Positions 9,482-18,149 of a stretch of 20,379 bases of DNA are shown here, one piece after another (the first letter of the stretch is position 1; every line of letters begins with the position of its first letter). A program made the translations under genes and the position numbers. Below the pieces are notes generated by a model that was not told the DNA's origin, did not search any database, and worked only from the letters and a program-made list of their open reading frames with translations. The stretch is from Chara braunii (lineage: Eukaryota > Streptophyta > Charophyceae > Charales > Characeae), in assembly GCA_003427395.1 (NCBI GenBank), contig BFEA01000106.1, positions 1,488,801 to 1,509,179 of the forward strand. The letters are read 5' to 3'.

Positions 9482-9482
9482 G

Positions 9483-9925
9483 TGGTCAGGGAACGATGGA
9501 ACACATAGCATTTGGTGAGTCTCAAGACTCTCAACCATTTCTTTGCCTCATCACCAATGGCAAGGAGCTGCTGGCAGACTTACACTTCCAGCTTGATTCC
9601 TTTACCTAAGGGTGTGGTTTACGTATCTGATGTTTGAGTATCGATAAGCAACTGCTTAGCTTGATTGCCTTTTTCTGTTCTTTTCTTTTTCTTTTCCTTT
9701 TTCTTTTCCTTTTTCTTTTTCTTTTTCATCAGCATAATCAGCTTGACTAAGTGCGAGGCACATGCGTTCTGGACTTTGGGACTGTCAATATGCCCCACCC
9801 CTATCAGAATATACCTGGATGTCTGTGTGTTACAGTAAAGATCATGCACAGCTGGGTGAAGAGAGAGAGTTCCAGCGCATGCAAAGGCATACCCATGGGA
9901 GTTGGAGGAAGTGGGAGTGGTGTGC
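9483..9925. other. Non-coding stretch with CTTTTT tract
   Basis: No gene is recognised. A T-rich (CTTTTT)n-like tract at about 9668-9728 accounts for a lysine-rich minus-strand open frame. The remainder leads into the tandem array upstream of the Rieske exon. Confidence 0.5.
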
Positions 9926-10381
9926 GCAGCCTGGTTTTGGAAAAGGCAGCTGCAAATAGACTGAGACGTGGGGGCGGAAGTGGGCGTTGAGCGCATCCTC
10001 ACACTAAGTACTGGAGCCAGATTCAGGCAGACTCATCTGAGTGTGGGAATGACCCGTGCTGCAAACAGACTGAGACGTGGAGGTGGAAGGGGGGGTTGAC
10101 TGCACCCTCACAACACTAAGTACTGGAGCCAGCACAGCCTGGTTTTGCACGCTTAAAGCCAGCTGTAAGTAGACTGGGACGTGGAGACGGAAGTGGGGGT
10201 TGAGCGCACCCTTACTCTATGTACCGGAGCCAGATTCAGGCAAACTCATCTGAGTGTGGGACTGACCTGTGCTGCAAATAGACTGAGACGTGAAGGCCGA
10301 AGGGGGTTTGAGCGCACCCTCACACTAAGTACCAGAGCCAGATTCAGGCAAAATCATCTGAGTGTGGGAATGACCTGTGCC
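9926..10381. repeat. Tandem array of four ~104-109-bp units
   Basis: Four diverged units begin with TG(C/T)AA(A/G)(T/C)AGACTG(A/G)GACGTG at 9951, 10060, 10164 and 10273, giving periods of 109, 104 and 109 bp. Shared words include ACTAAGTAC, GAGCCAGATTCAGGCA and ATCTGAGTGTGGGA. Unit 2 has a different second half (AGCCTGGTTTTG...), which instead matches bases 9926-9950 just before unit 1. So the array mixes two kinds of unit end. It finishes about 50 bp before the first ATG of the Rieske exon and therefore occupies its promoter or 5' untranslated region. Units 1-3 contain ACGTGG, an ACGT core used by plant bZIP factors; whether it acts is unknown. Confidence 0.88.
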
Positions 10382-10433
10382 GCTGTCTCATCTGTGGAGC
10401 TGGAATTGATCCTTGCTTAGGAAGTTAGGGGCA

Positions 10434-11207
10434 ATGACACTTGGAGCGCGGTGCCTGCTGCCAGCTATGGCAACCAGATCAATGGCTAGCTCATCCACCA
10501 CCTCCTTCACCTCCAACACTGCTGGATACAACAGAGGCAGCGTGCATTCTGTTTTTCAGAACCAGAAGACGGCAAGGGTAAAGCTGAAATCGCTGCGACG
10601 GTCTCCGCTGTTTGGTTCTGCACGCCGAGTGTGTCCGCATCAGCATCAGGACCTGGAAACTGCGAAGACATGTTTGTTGTCGGAACCTAAGTCTTTCACG
10701 TACAGGTGCCTGCGCGAGATTGAAAATATTCAGCGTCCGACTGTGGCAAATGACAGATCGATGCGAAGAGGCAGAGGGCAAGAGCAAGGACGAAGAGGAG
10801 GAGAAACAGGCAAGGCAAGCTTGCGCCAGTCTGTCCGTGGCAGTTTCAATAGTCTTTGGAAGGCGACGACCAACAGGGTCAGCATCCGTGGCATGTTCTT
10901 AGCAGCGGCAGAGGTAGCTGGTATGGGAGGATTGACTGCTGAAACAAGTCAAGAAGAGGGAGGGGAGATGGGAGAGAGAAAGGTGGAAGAATGGGACAGT
11001 GACGCAGACAACAGCCAAACGCAGATATCGTACGACTGGCGAGCAGAATGGTACCCGGTGTATTGCTCGAAAGATTTCCCTTCTGATAAACCTGTGGCTG
11101 TCACTCTCTTCGACAAGCCACTGGTGCTGTATAGAGACGACAAAGGAATGGTCCGTTGTGTAGAGGACATGTGTCCACATCGGCTGGCCAAGCTCTCAGA
11201 GGGACAG
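10434..11207 (+). CDS. TIC55: TIC55-like Rieske protein, 5' coding exon (partial)
   Basis: This exon encodes the N terminus of a chloroplast Rieske-type protein of the TIC55/PAO/CAO oxygenase family. These are inner-envelope or thylakoid proteins with a Rieske [2Fe-2S] centre and a mononuclear iron site. From the ATG at 10434 (alternative ATG at 10467) there are 258 residues. Residues ~12-70 are Ser/Thr/Arg-rich with few acids, like a transit peptide. Residues 200-258 are conserved: YDWRAEWYPVY, then TLFDKPLVLYRD, then the first half of the Rieske motif, C247-P-H249, in EDMCPHRLAKLSEGQ. That last string is close to TIC55 and unlike PAO or PTC52 (HRLAPLS type). The exon ends in phase 0 at CAG|GTACGT; seven further codons before a stop are intron. 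The ~200-residue leader is longer than usual, so an unrecognised intron or a later start is possible. The second half of the Rieske motif (C-x2-H, usually YHGW) was not found downstream. Confidence 0.78.
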
Positions 11208-11213
11208 GTACGT
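11202..11213 (+). other. Splice donor of the TIC55-like exon
   Basis: The sequence GGACAG|GTACGT fits the plant 5' splice consensus. It falls exactly where the Rieske homology (ending in SEGQ) stops and a non-homologous tail begins, with codon phase 0. Confidence 0.8.
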
Positions 11214-11640
11214 AACTCGGCTCCTCGGTGACTAAATGGTGATGAGTCTGATGACATCATTTTTGTTGTCAGAGCGACAGGGACGTAACTTGGCTTGGGG
11301 ATCCACAGAGCAACTTCAAACAATGACTGAATAAACGAATGAATGAACAAACAAACCCAGGAACGGGGGAACCGGTAAAAAAAAGAACACATGAAAAAAC
11401 AAACAAACAAATGAACGGACGAACAAACAAACAAAATTTAACAGATGTATGAACTAAGGAACAAACAAGTGCAAGGAAGATGAGCAATAGCGAACTTCAG
11501 CAATCTAACAGCATCATACATATGAGTCCAGATAGTCGTGACCTCGAACCAACAGCAGAATTGCATCACGAGATTCACCAAATAAGAACACACCAAGAGT
11601 TCATAATTGACAATGCTGAAATAGTCCCATCATCATCAAC
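11208..11640. other. Probable intron start, tetranucleotide-rich
   Basis: This follows the splice donor. From about 11325 to 11470 the plus strand is a degenerate mixture of GAAT, GAAC and AAAC tetranucleotides (AACGAATGAATGAACAAACAAAC and similar), related in style to the larger ACAA block at 12.48 kb. No gene or second Rieske exon is seen. Confidence 0.6.
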
Positions 11641-11649
11641 GAAGAACCA

Positions 11650-12375
11650 GAGTTGATATCCTATCTGGCGCTCGGCGCCCAGACTACANGTGGCAGATCC
11701 TANCTAGCCTATACTACGAAGCCNAAAGANGACGTCAACANCATTCNNGAAGTACGAGCATATGGCGACCANTGTCNCACGCTTCCAGCACCAGGTATGN
11801 CTCNCGCTACACTCACAACCTCGTTCCCCAACTCACAGATGCCACTAGCACCCAAGGACCACNCTGCNCCTCACCCAGCTTACAGCAGCGCAGCTCGGCT
11901 ATGGCTGCGTGCTCCTTCCCTGCTCGCCCNTGAGAGCGTAGGCGCCAGCCAGCAAATAGCGCAGCAGCAGCGCTTGCGCAGCATGCAGCCAGCACCCGAA
12001 TCTCGAATGAGGAGGCAGNCCCTTTCCTATATCCAAGTGGCCTGCCTGCGTCCAGTCCCAGGAAGCTTCCAGTAGGCCCCGGTAGCCTGAGGCCCTGCAC
12101 GACGAGAGCAGGCCTTGGGCCTGAAGTGGTTGCATGTGCCCAACTGCCTTCGGCCCGTGTTTGGCCCGGTACCCGTATCCAGCCCAGGGCCTGCTTCACA
12201 GACATTCACACAGGCGGCCCAGGGCCTGTGTTCGCTCAACCAACTGGCGCTGCGCAACTGCCTGAATTTCCCTGAGTTGCGTGGTGGCCAGAAAAGGGCC
12301 CTGAGGGCCTCGTCGAGCCTGCCTTCACTTAGGGCGGCCGACGGGCTGCAAAAATGGGGCCTTATGGGGCTCATA
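11650..12375. repeat. GGCCT-rich dispersed repeat, copy 1 (with Ns)
   Basis: This GC-rich block is full of GGCCT/AGGCC words and is related, in the same orientation, to 16330-17190. Shared landmarks in order are a TGGCGC(C/T)xGGCGCCC motif (11663 and 16377), AGCCTAT(A/C)CTAC, (G/C)GGCTATGG, CAACCAACTGGCG (12238 and 17050), and CCTTCACTTAGGGCGG (12322 and 17131). TGG at the first motif and A-rich sequence before it are reminiscent of a retrotransposon primer-binding site. No coding capacity is evident. More than ten Ns lie between 11689 and 12019, so this copy was poorly resolved. Confidence 0.65.
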
Positions 12376-12482
12376 GAGGCAATGGCCTCGCACAAGTTAA
12401 CAAACAAACAAGCAACCAGACAGATAGACTGACGCCCAGGTGGATGGATGCACGGGCGAACAGACAGGCAGAACAAGAGAAG

Positions 12483-12724
12483 GCAAACAAACGAACAAAC
12501 AAACAAACAAACAAACAAACAAACAAACAAACAAACAAGCGAACAAGCGAACAAACAAACAAACAAACAAACAAACAAACAAACAAACAAACAAACAAAC
12601 AAGCGAACAAACAAACAAACAAACGAACAAACAAACAAAAACACAGACAGACAAGAACACATGACAAGGCAAACAAACAAACAAACAAACAAACAAACAA
12701 ACAAACAAACAAACAAACAAACGC
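12483..12724. repeat. (ACAA)n-type tetranucleotide block
   Basis: About 240 bases of ACAA repeats, with GAAC interruptions recurring at 12540-12552 and 12601-12608. Open frames on both strands (Asn-Lys-Gln-Thr or Val-Cys-Leu-Phe) merely reflect the repeat. Confidence 0.97.
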
Positions 12725-12767
12725 ATACACAGAGCAATGGAAGGATGGACGAACCTGCCGAATGGCC

Positions 12768-12769
<2 letters not shown>

Positions 12770-12806
<37 letters not shown>

Positions 12807-12819
12807 TGACAGACAGACA
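12770..12819. repeat. (GACA)n microsatellite
   Basis: A GACA tetranucleotide run of about 50 bases with one interruption (GACTGACA near 12804-12811), 46 bases after the ACAA block. Confidence 0.96.
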
Positions 12820-13249
12820 AAGGAACATCCGTTACCGAATTCACTTGATTCAATCAGGATTCCAACTCATGATCTGTTCATTAACTGTTACATGGATGCG
12901 TCCATATTCATGCCAGCTGCAGTACTGTCATCCTCTGAGCAAACCGCACAATGCTTTGTTTCTATCTGGTGGACAATGTCTGCAAAGTCCGAAACAGTTT
13001 AGGGGTTGCAACTGCAAGGGAGAAGACATACTTACACACAGTGGCGTTGCTGTAGCACAATGAGGTCATGTGGCTCCACAGATTGCACGGCAGGGGGAGG
13101 TTCATTCCAGCCTCGACAGTCTCTGTCAGGCACTTCTGGCCTTGATAACTCCAATTGGCTCTGGCAGGAAGAGCTTCATTCCGGTCGCAACAGTCTCTGC
13201 CGGGCACTTCTCAAAGTGTTACGGAGAGAGATCATCACCAGCCAGGGGC
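12820..13249. other. Unassigned repeat-derived DNA with internal duplication
   Basis: No gene is recognised. A diverged direct repeat with a period of 73 bp lies at 13101-13139 and 13174-13213 (TTCATTCC...ACAGTCTCTG(T/C)C(A/G)GGCACTTCT). It adjoins the zinc-finger-like block on its right and may be the 3' part of the same degraded unit. Confidence 0.45.
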
Positions 13250-13449
13250 TGCATCAAATGATCAGAGGGTGCATCATTCTCATTTGGAGTAGGGGAGCAA
13301 TATGGCTGAAGTGAATTGGAGTCATCAGATGAGCAGAGGCCGATCAGAGTGGCTGCTCGTCGTGCTAATGCTGCACAGGTGGTTGCACCTTGTGTCTGGT
13401 GCACACGCAGGCCCACAACGCTGTAAAGATCATCACCACATTGTGGACA
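13250..13449 (-). pseudogene. C2HC zinc-finger-like repeat block, copy 1
   Basis: On the minus strand this encodes CPQCGDDLYSVVGLRVHQTQ followed by GATTCAALARRAA: Cys-x2-Cys, then a conserved Gly-Leu, then His and a later Cys, as in a C2H2/C2HC zinc finger. Farther on it reads SPTPNENDAPSD. A second copy, inverted relative to this one, lies at 17345-17615 and conserves both the finger (CPQCGGDFYSAAGLGVHQT) and the acidic/proline tail (YPTPNDNDPPSD). Conservation at the protein level in two diverged copies suggests descent from a coding ancestor, either a transposable element ORF or a duplicated gene. No catalytic domain is attached, so the family cannot be named. Confidence 0.55.
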
Positions 13450-14355
13450 GCAGCAGACTGGGATGACTGCAACTCCAGCCCGCTCCAGGGAATTATGTGC
13501 CTGATATGGACGTGAGTATTTGTGCATTCATTCTGCATTGCACAGTTCATTTCAGTGCTATCGCCTTCAAGGATAATTCCTGGACCCTGCGGGATAATGG
13601 CAGTAGGGTGCGCTCGCAGGGTAATACTACCTCTTACAATCACTAAGTGGTGGAGTCCCACTAGGTTTGGCTCGTCAACAATCGGGAACGCTATGCCGAT
13701 TTGCAGTCGCAAGCTCTCCCACTTTCGGAGAACAATCTCACCAACCTCCCTCCCTCCCCTCTACATGGCCAGGTTGTGTCTCTTCCCTGTGCAGATCAGA
13801 TGGATTGTGTTACACTATGCCATTGTGTTTGTCGGCAGGCACAGTGTTCTGCATTCATCCCCCCCCCCCACCCCCACCCTTGTTAGTTGCTCGATATGCG
13901 GTTGTCGCCTTGACATGCCATGCTTGAAGAGATGCGATGTGTTCCAGATGTTTTCAGGGAGCTGTCGTGGATACTTCATCTCTCCACTGCATGGACTATC
14001 CCTGATGCCATCACCCGCTTCATCTCTCTACAGGGGCCTGAGGCTGAGAACAGACTTTCACATGATCACCTGCAGTGCGCTGTGCTGAATGGTTTCCACC
14101 GCCAGGGTGAGCAGTTGCAGACCACATCTTGCAACAGCTTAACACCCTTACTTCGGATCAGGCACCGTCATCGCCTATCCATAGGCAGGCAATGGCCACT
14201 GCGGAATCCGGAGAAACTTGCTCAATGCCGCACTATGATGAACCTGATCCACCTGATGTCCGGCCATCATGTGATCGGCATTCCGTGTGCCATGAGGATT
14301 ATGAGGGTATAGCCCATGCAAGTTCCTGTTTCCATACCTATGATGACAATCAACG
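13450..14355. other. Unassigned, possibly exon-like fragments
   Basis: No gene can be assembled. Several pyrimidine-AG acceptor-like and GTGAGC donor-like sites occur on the plus strand: CTCTTCCCTGTGCAG near 13780-13794, TCATCTCTCTACAG near 14021-14034, and CAGG|GTGAGC near 14103-14112. They outline short exon-like pieces without recognisable domains. A C-rich run with A interruptions is at 13860-13878. Confidence 0.35.
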
Positions 14356-14520
14356 TTGTACTATTGTCCGGCACTCTCACATGACATGTCCTATTGTAGA
14401 CAGTGTCCGGAACGGCAGTGCCTATACAATTGCCGTCTGTATGCCTGTGACATCTGTGTGCACTGCACCATTCGACGCAGCAACTGCAACTCAGAGAATT
14501 GTATGCGGTACTTCCACAGT
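14356..14520 (+). other. Cysteine-rich open fragment of unknown function
   Basis: One plus-strand frame encodes ten cysteines within 47 residues (YCRQCPERQC, YNCRLYACDICVHC, SNCNSENC). The spacing (C-x2-C, C-x4-C, C-x3-C, C-x4-C-x2-C-x2-C) could suit a zinc cluster. A stop lies just upstream in this frame, and the codon at the start is TTG, not ATG. A second frame over the same DNA is also open, so the coding claim is weak. Confidence 0.3.
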
Positions 14521-15690
14521 CCACACCTCTCCGTCCCGCAGGATTGGCCACTTACCATAGGCAACGTCTCCTCCTCAGCTTATTTGTCTCTGCAAACTCA
14601 ATCCCTGACTAGCCTCTTGTGCCAGTCTCGAGCACTATGTTCTGGCGGCAGGTATTGAGGACCCTATGGGGTTTATCTTTCCAAGGCTGCCGTCGCTCTT
14701 CTCCTCCCTCCACACACTCCTCTCTTTTCTTTTTTTGCTCCCTCCTGCTCTCCCTCCCCTTCCCTCTTCCCTTCCCTTGTCCCTCCCTTCTCCCCTTCCG
14801 CGGCCCTTCCCTCGTGCAGATGCATATGAATGAGCATCACTACGAGAACAGAGAGTATAAGGTGCAGCTGTGCTGAAAAGCAAACAGGTGTGTAGTACTG
14901 TGTACGCATTCCGCGCTCAAGTATACGGACGTGGTGGACCTTGCGCCTCTCAGAATACTACAAGGAAACGACCATTCATCAAAACATTACAATCATTTAA
15001 AATATCACATATAACCTGATAGAAGATTATTATGAGGTAAAGCTGTTCCAATTTCGGATCTGCGCCTGGGTGAAAAAGGGGTTGTTCTGGGGATAGTCTA
15101 TAACACACACAAACGCTCACTCATCCTATCCTGGAATACACCTCCGCCCCTGTGCAGTATGGTCTTGAGTGGAAAATTGGAAATACATTAGTCAGTAAGA
15201 TGGGTCATGTCTCTTCTTCAGGGCAAGAATTTCAGTTCAGCCAGACGGGTCACTCCTCATTGGCATGTTTGATAAGGCTGAGGCTTGGGCGCTCACTGTC
15301 ATATGCTATCCCAGTGCTTCCTCCAGTGTCCCAGCCCATTGACCCGCAGGCGTGCTCACAGGACAGTTGATGAGGTTCAAGCAGGTGTGTAATAAGTACT
15401 AATAACACTTCCGACTTCAAAACTGCAGTGACGTTCTTGACACGACGTTTCTTCGTTAGGGGCCATTCCTCCCCAGTGTCCTGGCTCGAGATTGGACTGC
15501 TTATGTGCATGGACGGCAGCGTCGGCTGCCTACTCATGTCACCCAGCTTACGAACTGGTTGCGCCGCATGGTGCGCTGGTCACTTTGCCCAACCCCTGCC
15601 AACTACCATTTTGAGCATAAGCAGCATCAGCCCTCCATACCGCCAAATGCGACTGTGACACCTAGCCGGCAACCCGGCCGACTGTAGCAG
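14521..15690. other. No supported gene; one short block shared with 17.75 kb
   Basis: Contains a pyrimidine-rich tract at 14696-14815 ending in GTGCAG, an acceptor-like site. Immediately after, 14820-14861 matches 17755-17798: both begin ATGCATA(T/C)GAATGAGCATCA and continue with GAGAACAG and TATAAG. In frame they read MHMNEHHYENRE and MHTNEHHSENRQ. The rest has no recognisable content. Confidence 0.45.
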
Positions 15691-16250
15691 ACAACATGCC
15701 TGAGGTCGAAATGGCTGTAGGGGAGGGTAGTCTGCATCCTCCCATTACGGTGGCGGCTGCTGCTAACCGTGTGCCCTTACACACTGATGAGCGACTGCAG
15801 GCCAATCCAATAGGTGACCCTCAAGAGAGGACTCTATATAGTCGAGTTGAGTGCAGAATTAGTTGTTCATCGCCTGCTGTTGTTCCCACCGTTGTCCACT
15901 CTACACATTCTCAGTCTCCACAATCATCACCACCACCTCCTTCAGCAGCATCTTCCACCACATCATCCTCTCCACCTCGTACTCCCCCTCCTTCGTCGTC
16001 CTCTCTTCCTTCTCCTCCTCCTCCTCCTCCTTTCCTTTGTCTCCTTCATTATCGACTTCATCATTCTCATCCTCATCAGCACCCTCACATTCATGGTCAG
16101 ATCAGCCGTTACAGATACCTCGTCAACGCAGATGTGGCCCATCTCCACGGTCACCTCCCGAACAGAGGTCTTGTCGGTCCCTGAAGAGTATTGCAAGGAA
16201 CATGAGTAACAGAAATCCAGAATGCAATATCACACTGAAGTCCAAGTAGT
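15690..16250 (+). other. Ser/Pro-rich low-complexity open region, uncertain coding
   Basis: A 162-codon plus-strand frame starts at an ATG (15696) and becomes Ser/Pro-rich from about residue 75 because the DNA is a CAC/TCC/CTT pyrimidine repeat (15900-16035). All three plus frames stay open over parts of it, which is typical of low-complexity DNA and not of a gene. The non-repetitive first 65 codons show no domain I recognise. Confidence 0.3.
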
Positions 16251-16329
16251 CAAAGCCCAAGCAGATAGTACAATGGAACCAAGTAACCATCCAATTGAGA
16301 ATGATACAGAAGAATCGTGAGTCAATGTC

Positions 16330-17190
16330 CAGGCCCAACAGGGCAACACCAACAGCATGTAGCTCTCTCTTGTGAATGGCGCCAGGCGCCCTATCTGCTC
16401 TACAGCCTATCCTACAACTACAGCAATGAAAGCAACCAGACAACTTGACTACCAGCGAGTGATGATGTCAACACCAAAGCCGACCTCCACCTTCACCAGG
16501 TACGTGTCCTCTTCACCCACACTCTTCCCTGTTACCCACACAGCGCCCTTCACCTCCGAAGACCACCTTCGCCCTTCACCCTCACTACACCCTCGTGCGG
16601 CCCGGCTATGGCCGCCAGTGCCTTGCATGCAGGCAGCGCCCTACCGCCTAGCGCTAGCCTGCTTGACCTTAGCACAGCGCAGCTCTGCACAGTGCAGCAC
16701 ACATGCATCCGCGCGGCGTGCCCGCAATGCCAGCATTGGCCAAGATCCTTGGCCACTCGCCCTGCTTGCCTATATGCCAGTGCAGCGTGTGGGCGGCCTT
16801 CCTTCAGCCTGTGACCGGGACCCAGAGGCTGAAGCCTACCCGATGCAGTTGGGCCCCGGGGCAATGCAGTTGCGCCTCTTTCATCAAGGCCTGCGGCCAG
16901 ATTCAGATAGTGGGCCGATTTCCCTTTGGCATTTTCGGCCTTTCTACCCAGCATGCATTGTTGGCCTCACGTTCGAGTGCCCAGGGCCTAACTAACTCAG
17001 AGGCCCTGGGCATTTCAGCATTTGATGAAATCCGAGACTCGGTGCACTCCAACCAACTGGCGTGCTGCAACTGTATAGACCCCACTTCGTGAAATGTTGG
17101 CACAGAGGGCTCTTGTTGATTTGCTGGCCCGCCTTCACTTAGGGCGGGCACTAGGCTTGCTGGGGCCTTAGCCCAGAACATGTACATCAT
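16330..17190. repeat. GGCCT-rich dispersed repeat, copy 2
   Basis: This is the diverged second copy of the 11650-12375 repeat in the same orientation, beginning near the TGGCGCCAGGCGCCC motif (16377) and ending after CCTTCACTTAGGGCGG (17131-17146). It has several self-complementary GGCCT words, including a perfect hairpin at 16980-17010. No coding potential is seen. Copy length is about 850 bp against about 720 bp for copy 1. Confidence 0.65.
16980..17010. repeat. Perfect 10-bp inverted repeat
   Basis: CCCAGGGCCT (16980-16989) and AGGCCCTGGG (17001-17010) are exact reverse complements around an 11-base loop, inside the GGCCT-rich repeat. Confidence 0.95.
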
Positions 17191-17344
17191 GGCAAGGCCC
17201 CTTCTTGTTGGCTCAATCCTCACAGTATGATCACTGCGCCCTCGGCAGAAGTCAGAGAACTACTCCCCTGCCATGCTCGCAAGGGTATGGAACAACGTTT
17301 CACTCCTAATACACACCAGCCAGGAGCTATGCATACTGGGTCCG

Positions 17345-17615
17345 CTGTCCGCAATGTGGCGGTGATTTCTACAGTGCTGCAGGATTGGGTGTGCACCAGA
17401 CCTGTGGCGCAGCCACCTGTGCAGCATTCACACGACTAGCAGCCGCTATGTGGGACTGGTTAACACCTGTGCAGCATTCACACGACTAGCAGCCGCTATG
17501 TGGGACTGGTTAACCTCCGCTTCATGCAACTGACCCCCAACTTCCGATTCTCTTGCCGCGACTGTTACCCCACTCCAAATGACAATGACCCACCCTCTGA
17601 TCCATTACAGAACCC
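17345..17615 (+). pseudogene. C2HC zinc-finger-like repeat block, copy 2
   Basis: On the plus strand this reads CPQCGGDFYSAAGLGVHQT then GAATCAAFTRLAAA, parallel to the inverted copy at 13250-13449. An exact 50-bp tandem duplication at 17414-17513 then disrupts the frame. After it, a different frame carries YPTPNDNDPPSDP, matching the first copy's tail. So this copy is broken by the duplication and at least one further frame change. The upstream sequence of the two copies differs, so only this block is shared. Confidence 0.55.
17414..17513. repeat. Exact 50-bp tandem duplication
   Basis: Units 17414-17463 and 17464-17513 are identical, each running from CACCTGTGCAGC to GGACTGGTTAA. It lies inside the zinc-finger-like block and shifts its frame. 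Confidence 0.96.
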
Positions 17616-18000
17616 CCAACTGTTACTCCACACTAGTCTCCCTCTTCTTCCTCTCCCTCTTCTCATGCAGTACTTCCCCCTCCCACAGTGTTAGTAATGA
17701 TTTGGGTTTGTTTATGTGACTGCCCCTCTGCTTATTTCCAGGTGCTCAGGTTCAATGCATACGAATGAGCATCATTCAGAGAACAGGCAACATATAAGTG
17801 AAAGTGTGCTTCTTAGGAGGAGAACATACAACATATAAGTGTAAGGGTTTTGAATACTGAACAGGATAATCCCTCCCCTGCCTCCCCCCCCCCCCCCCCC
17901 CCCCCCCCCTTTACTCTGCTGTTTCAACGCTTTTAACGTTTTTAACAAATTACTGAACTGGTTGCTGCCTCCTTTGCCTTAAACCACCACTACCTCCACC
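17616..18000. other. No gene; shared MHxNEHH block and poly-C
   Basis: Contains the second MHxNEHHxENR-encoding block at 17755-17798, preceded by an acceptor-like CTTATTTCCAG, and a direct repeat of ACATATAAGTG (17790 and 17831). A 26-base C run follows. Otherwise nothing is recognised. Confidence 0.5.
17884..17909. repeat. Poly-C tract (26 C)
   Basis: A homopolymer of about 26 cytosines; its length is probably unreliable in the assembly. Confidence 0.97.
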
Positions 18001-18007
18001 AGTGTTG

Positions 18008-18048
18008 GGAAAAATGGGAAAACAAGTGGCTGTTTTCCCACTTTTTCC
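18008..18048. repeat. Inverted repeat / hairpin
   Basis: GGAAAAATGGGAAAACA (18008-18024) pairs with TGTTTTCCCACTTTTTCC (18031-18048) apart from one extra base, with a 6-base loop. It lies just left of the degenerate array and could be the end of a small palindromic element. Confidence 0.85.
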
Positions 18049-18149
18049 GAAGTTTTCGGGGGTCGGCGGAGGCTCGGCAGTTGGGCCTTGTGGGCCCCTT
18101 AGAAAAGCAAAAAGAAAAAACAAAAGACCAAGTCCTGGAAGGCTGTGCA

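Noticed and set aside
9619-10002. Lysine-rich minus-strand open frame
   Set aside because: Its lysine run is the CTTTTT tract, and the remainder shows no domain.
9926-10381. CRISPR-like array
   Set aside because: Units are contiguous and diverged with no unique spacers, and the context is eukaryotic.
12354-13002. Long open frames of Asn-Lys-Gln-Thr or Val-Cys-Leu-Phe repeats on both strands
   Set aside because: They arise from the ACAA/GACA microsatellites, which lack stops in several frames.
13006-13038. A very short intron on the minus strand with good-looking donor and acceptor
   Set aside because: The putative intron would be only about 24 bases, too short for splicing.
15696-16184. 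A Ser/Pro-rich protein gene
   Set aside because: Most of it is pyrimidine low-complexity DNA open in several frames. It is listed only as an uncertain region.
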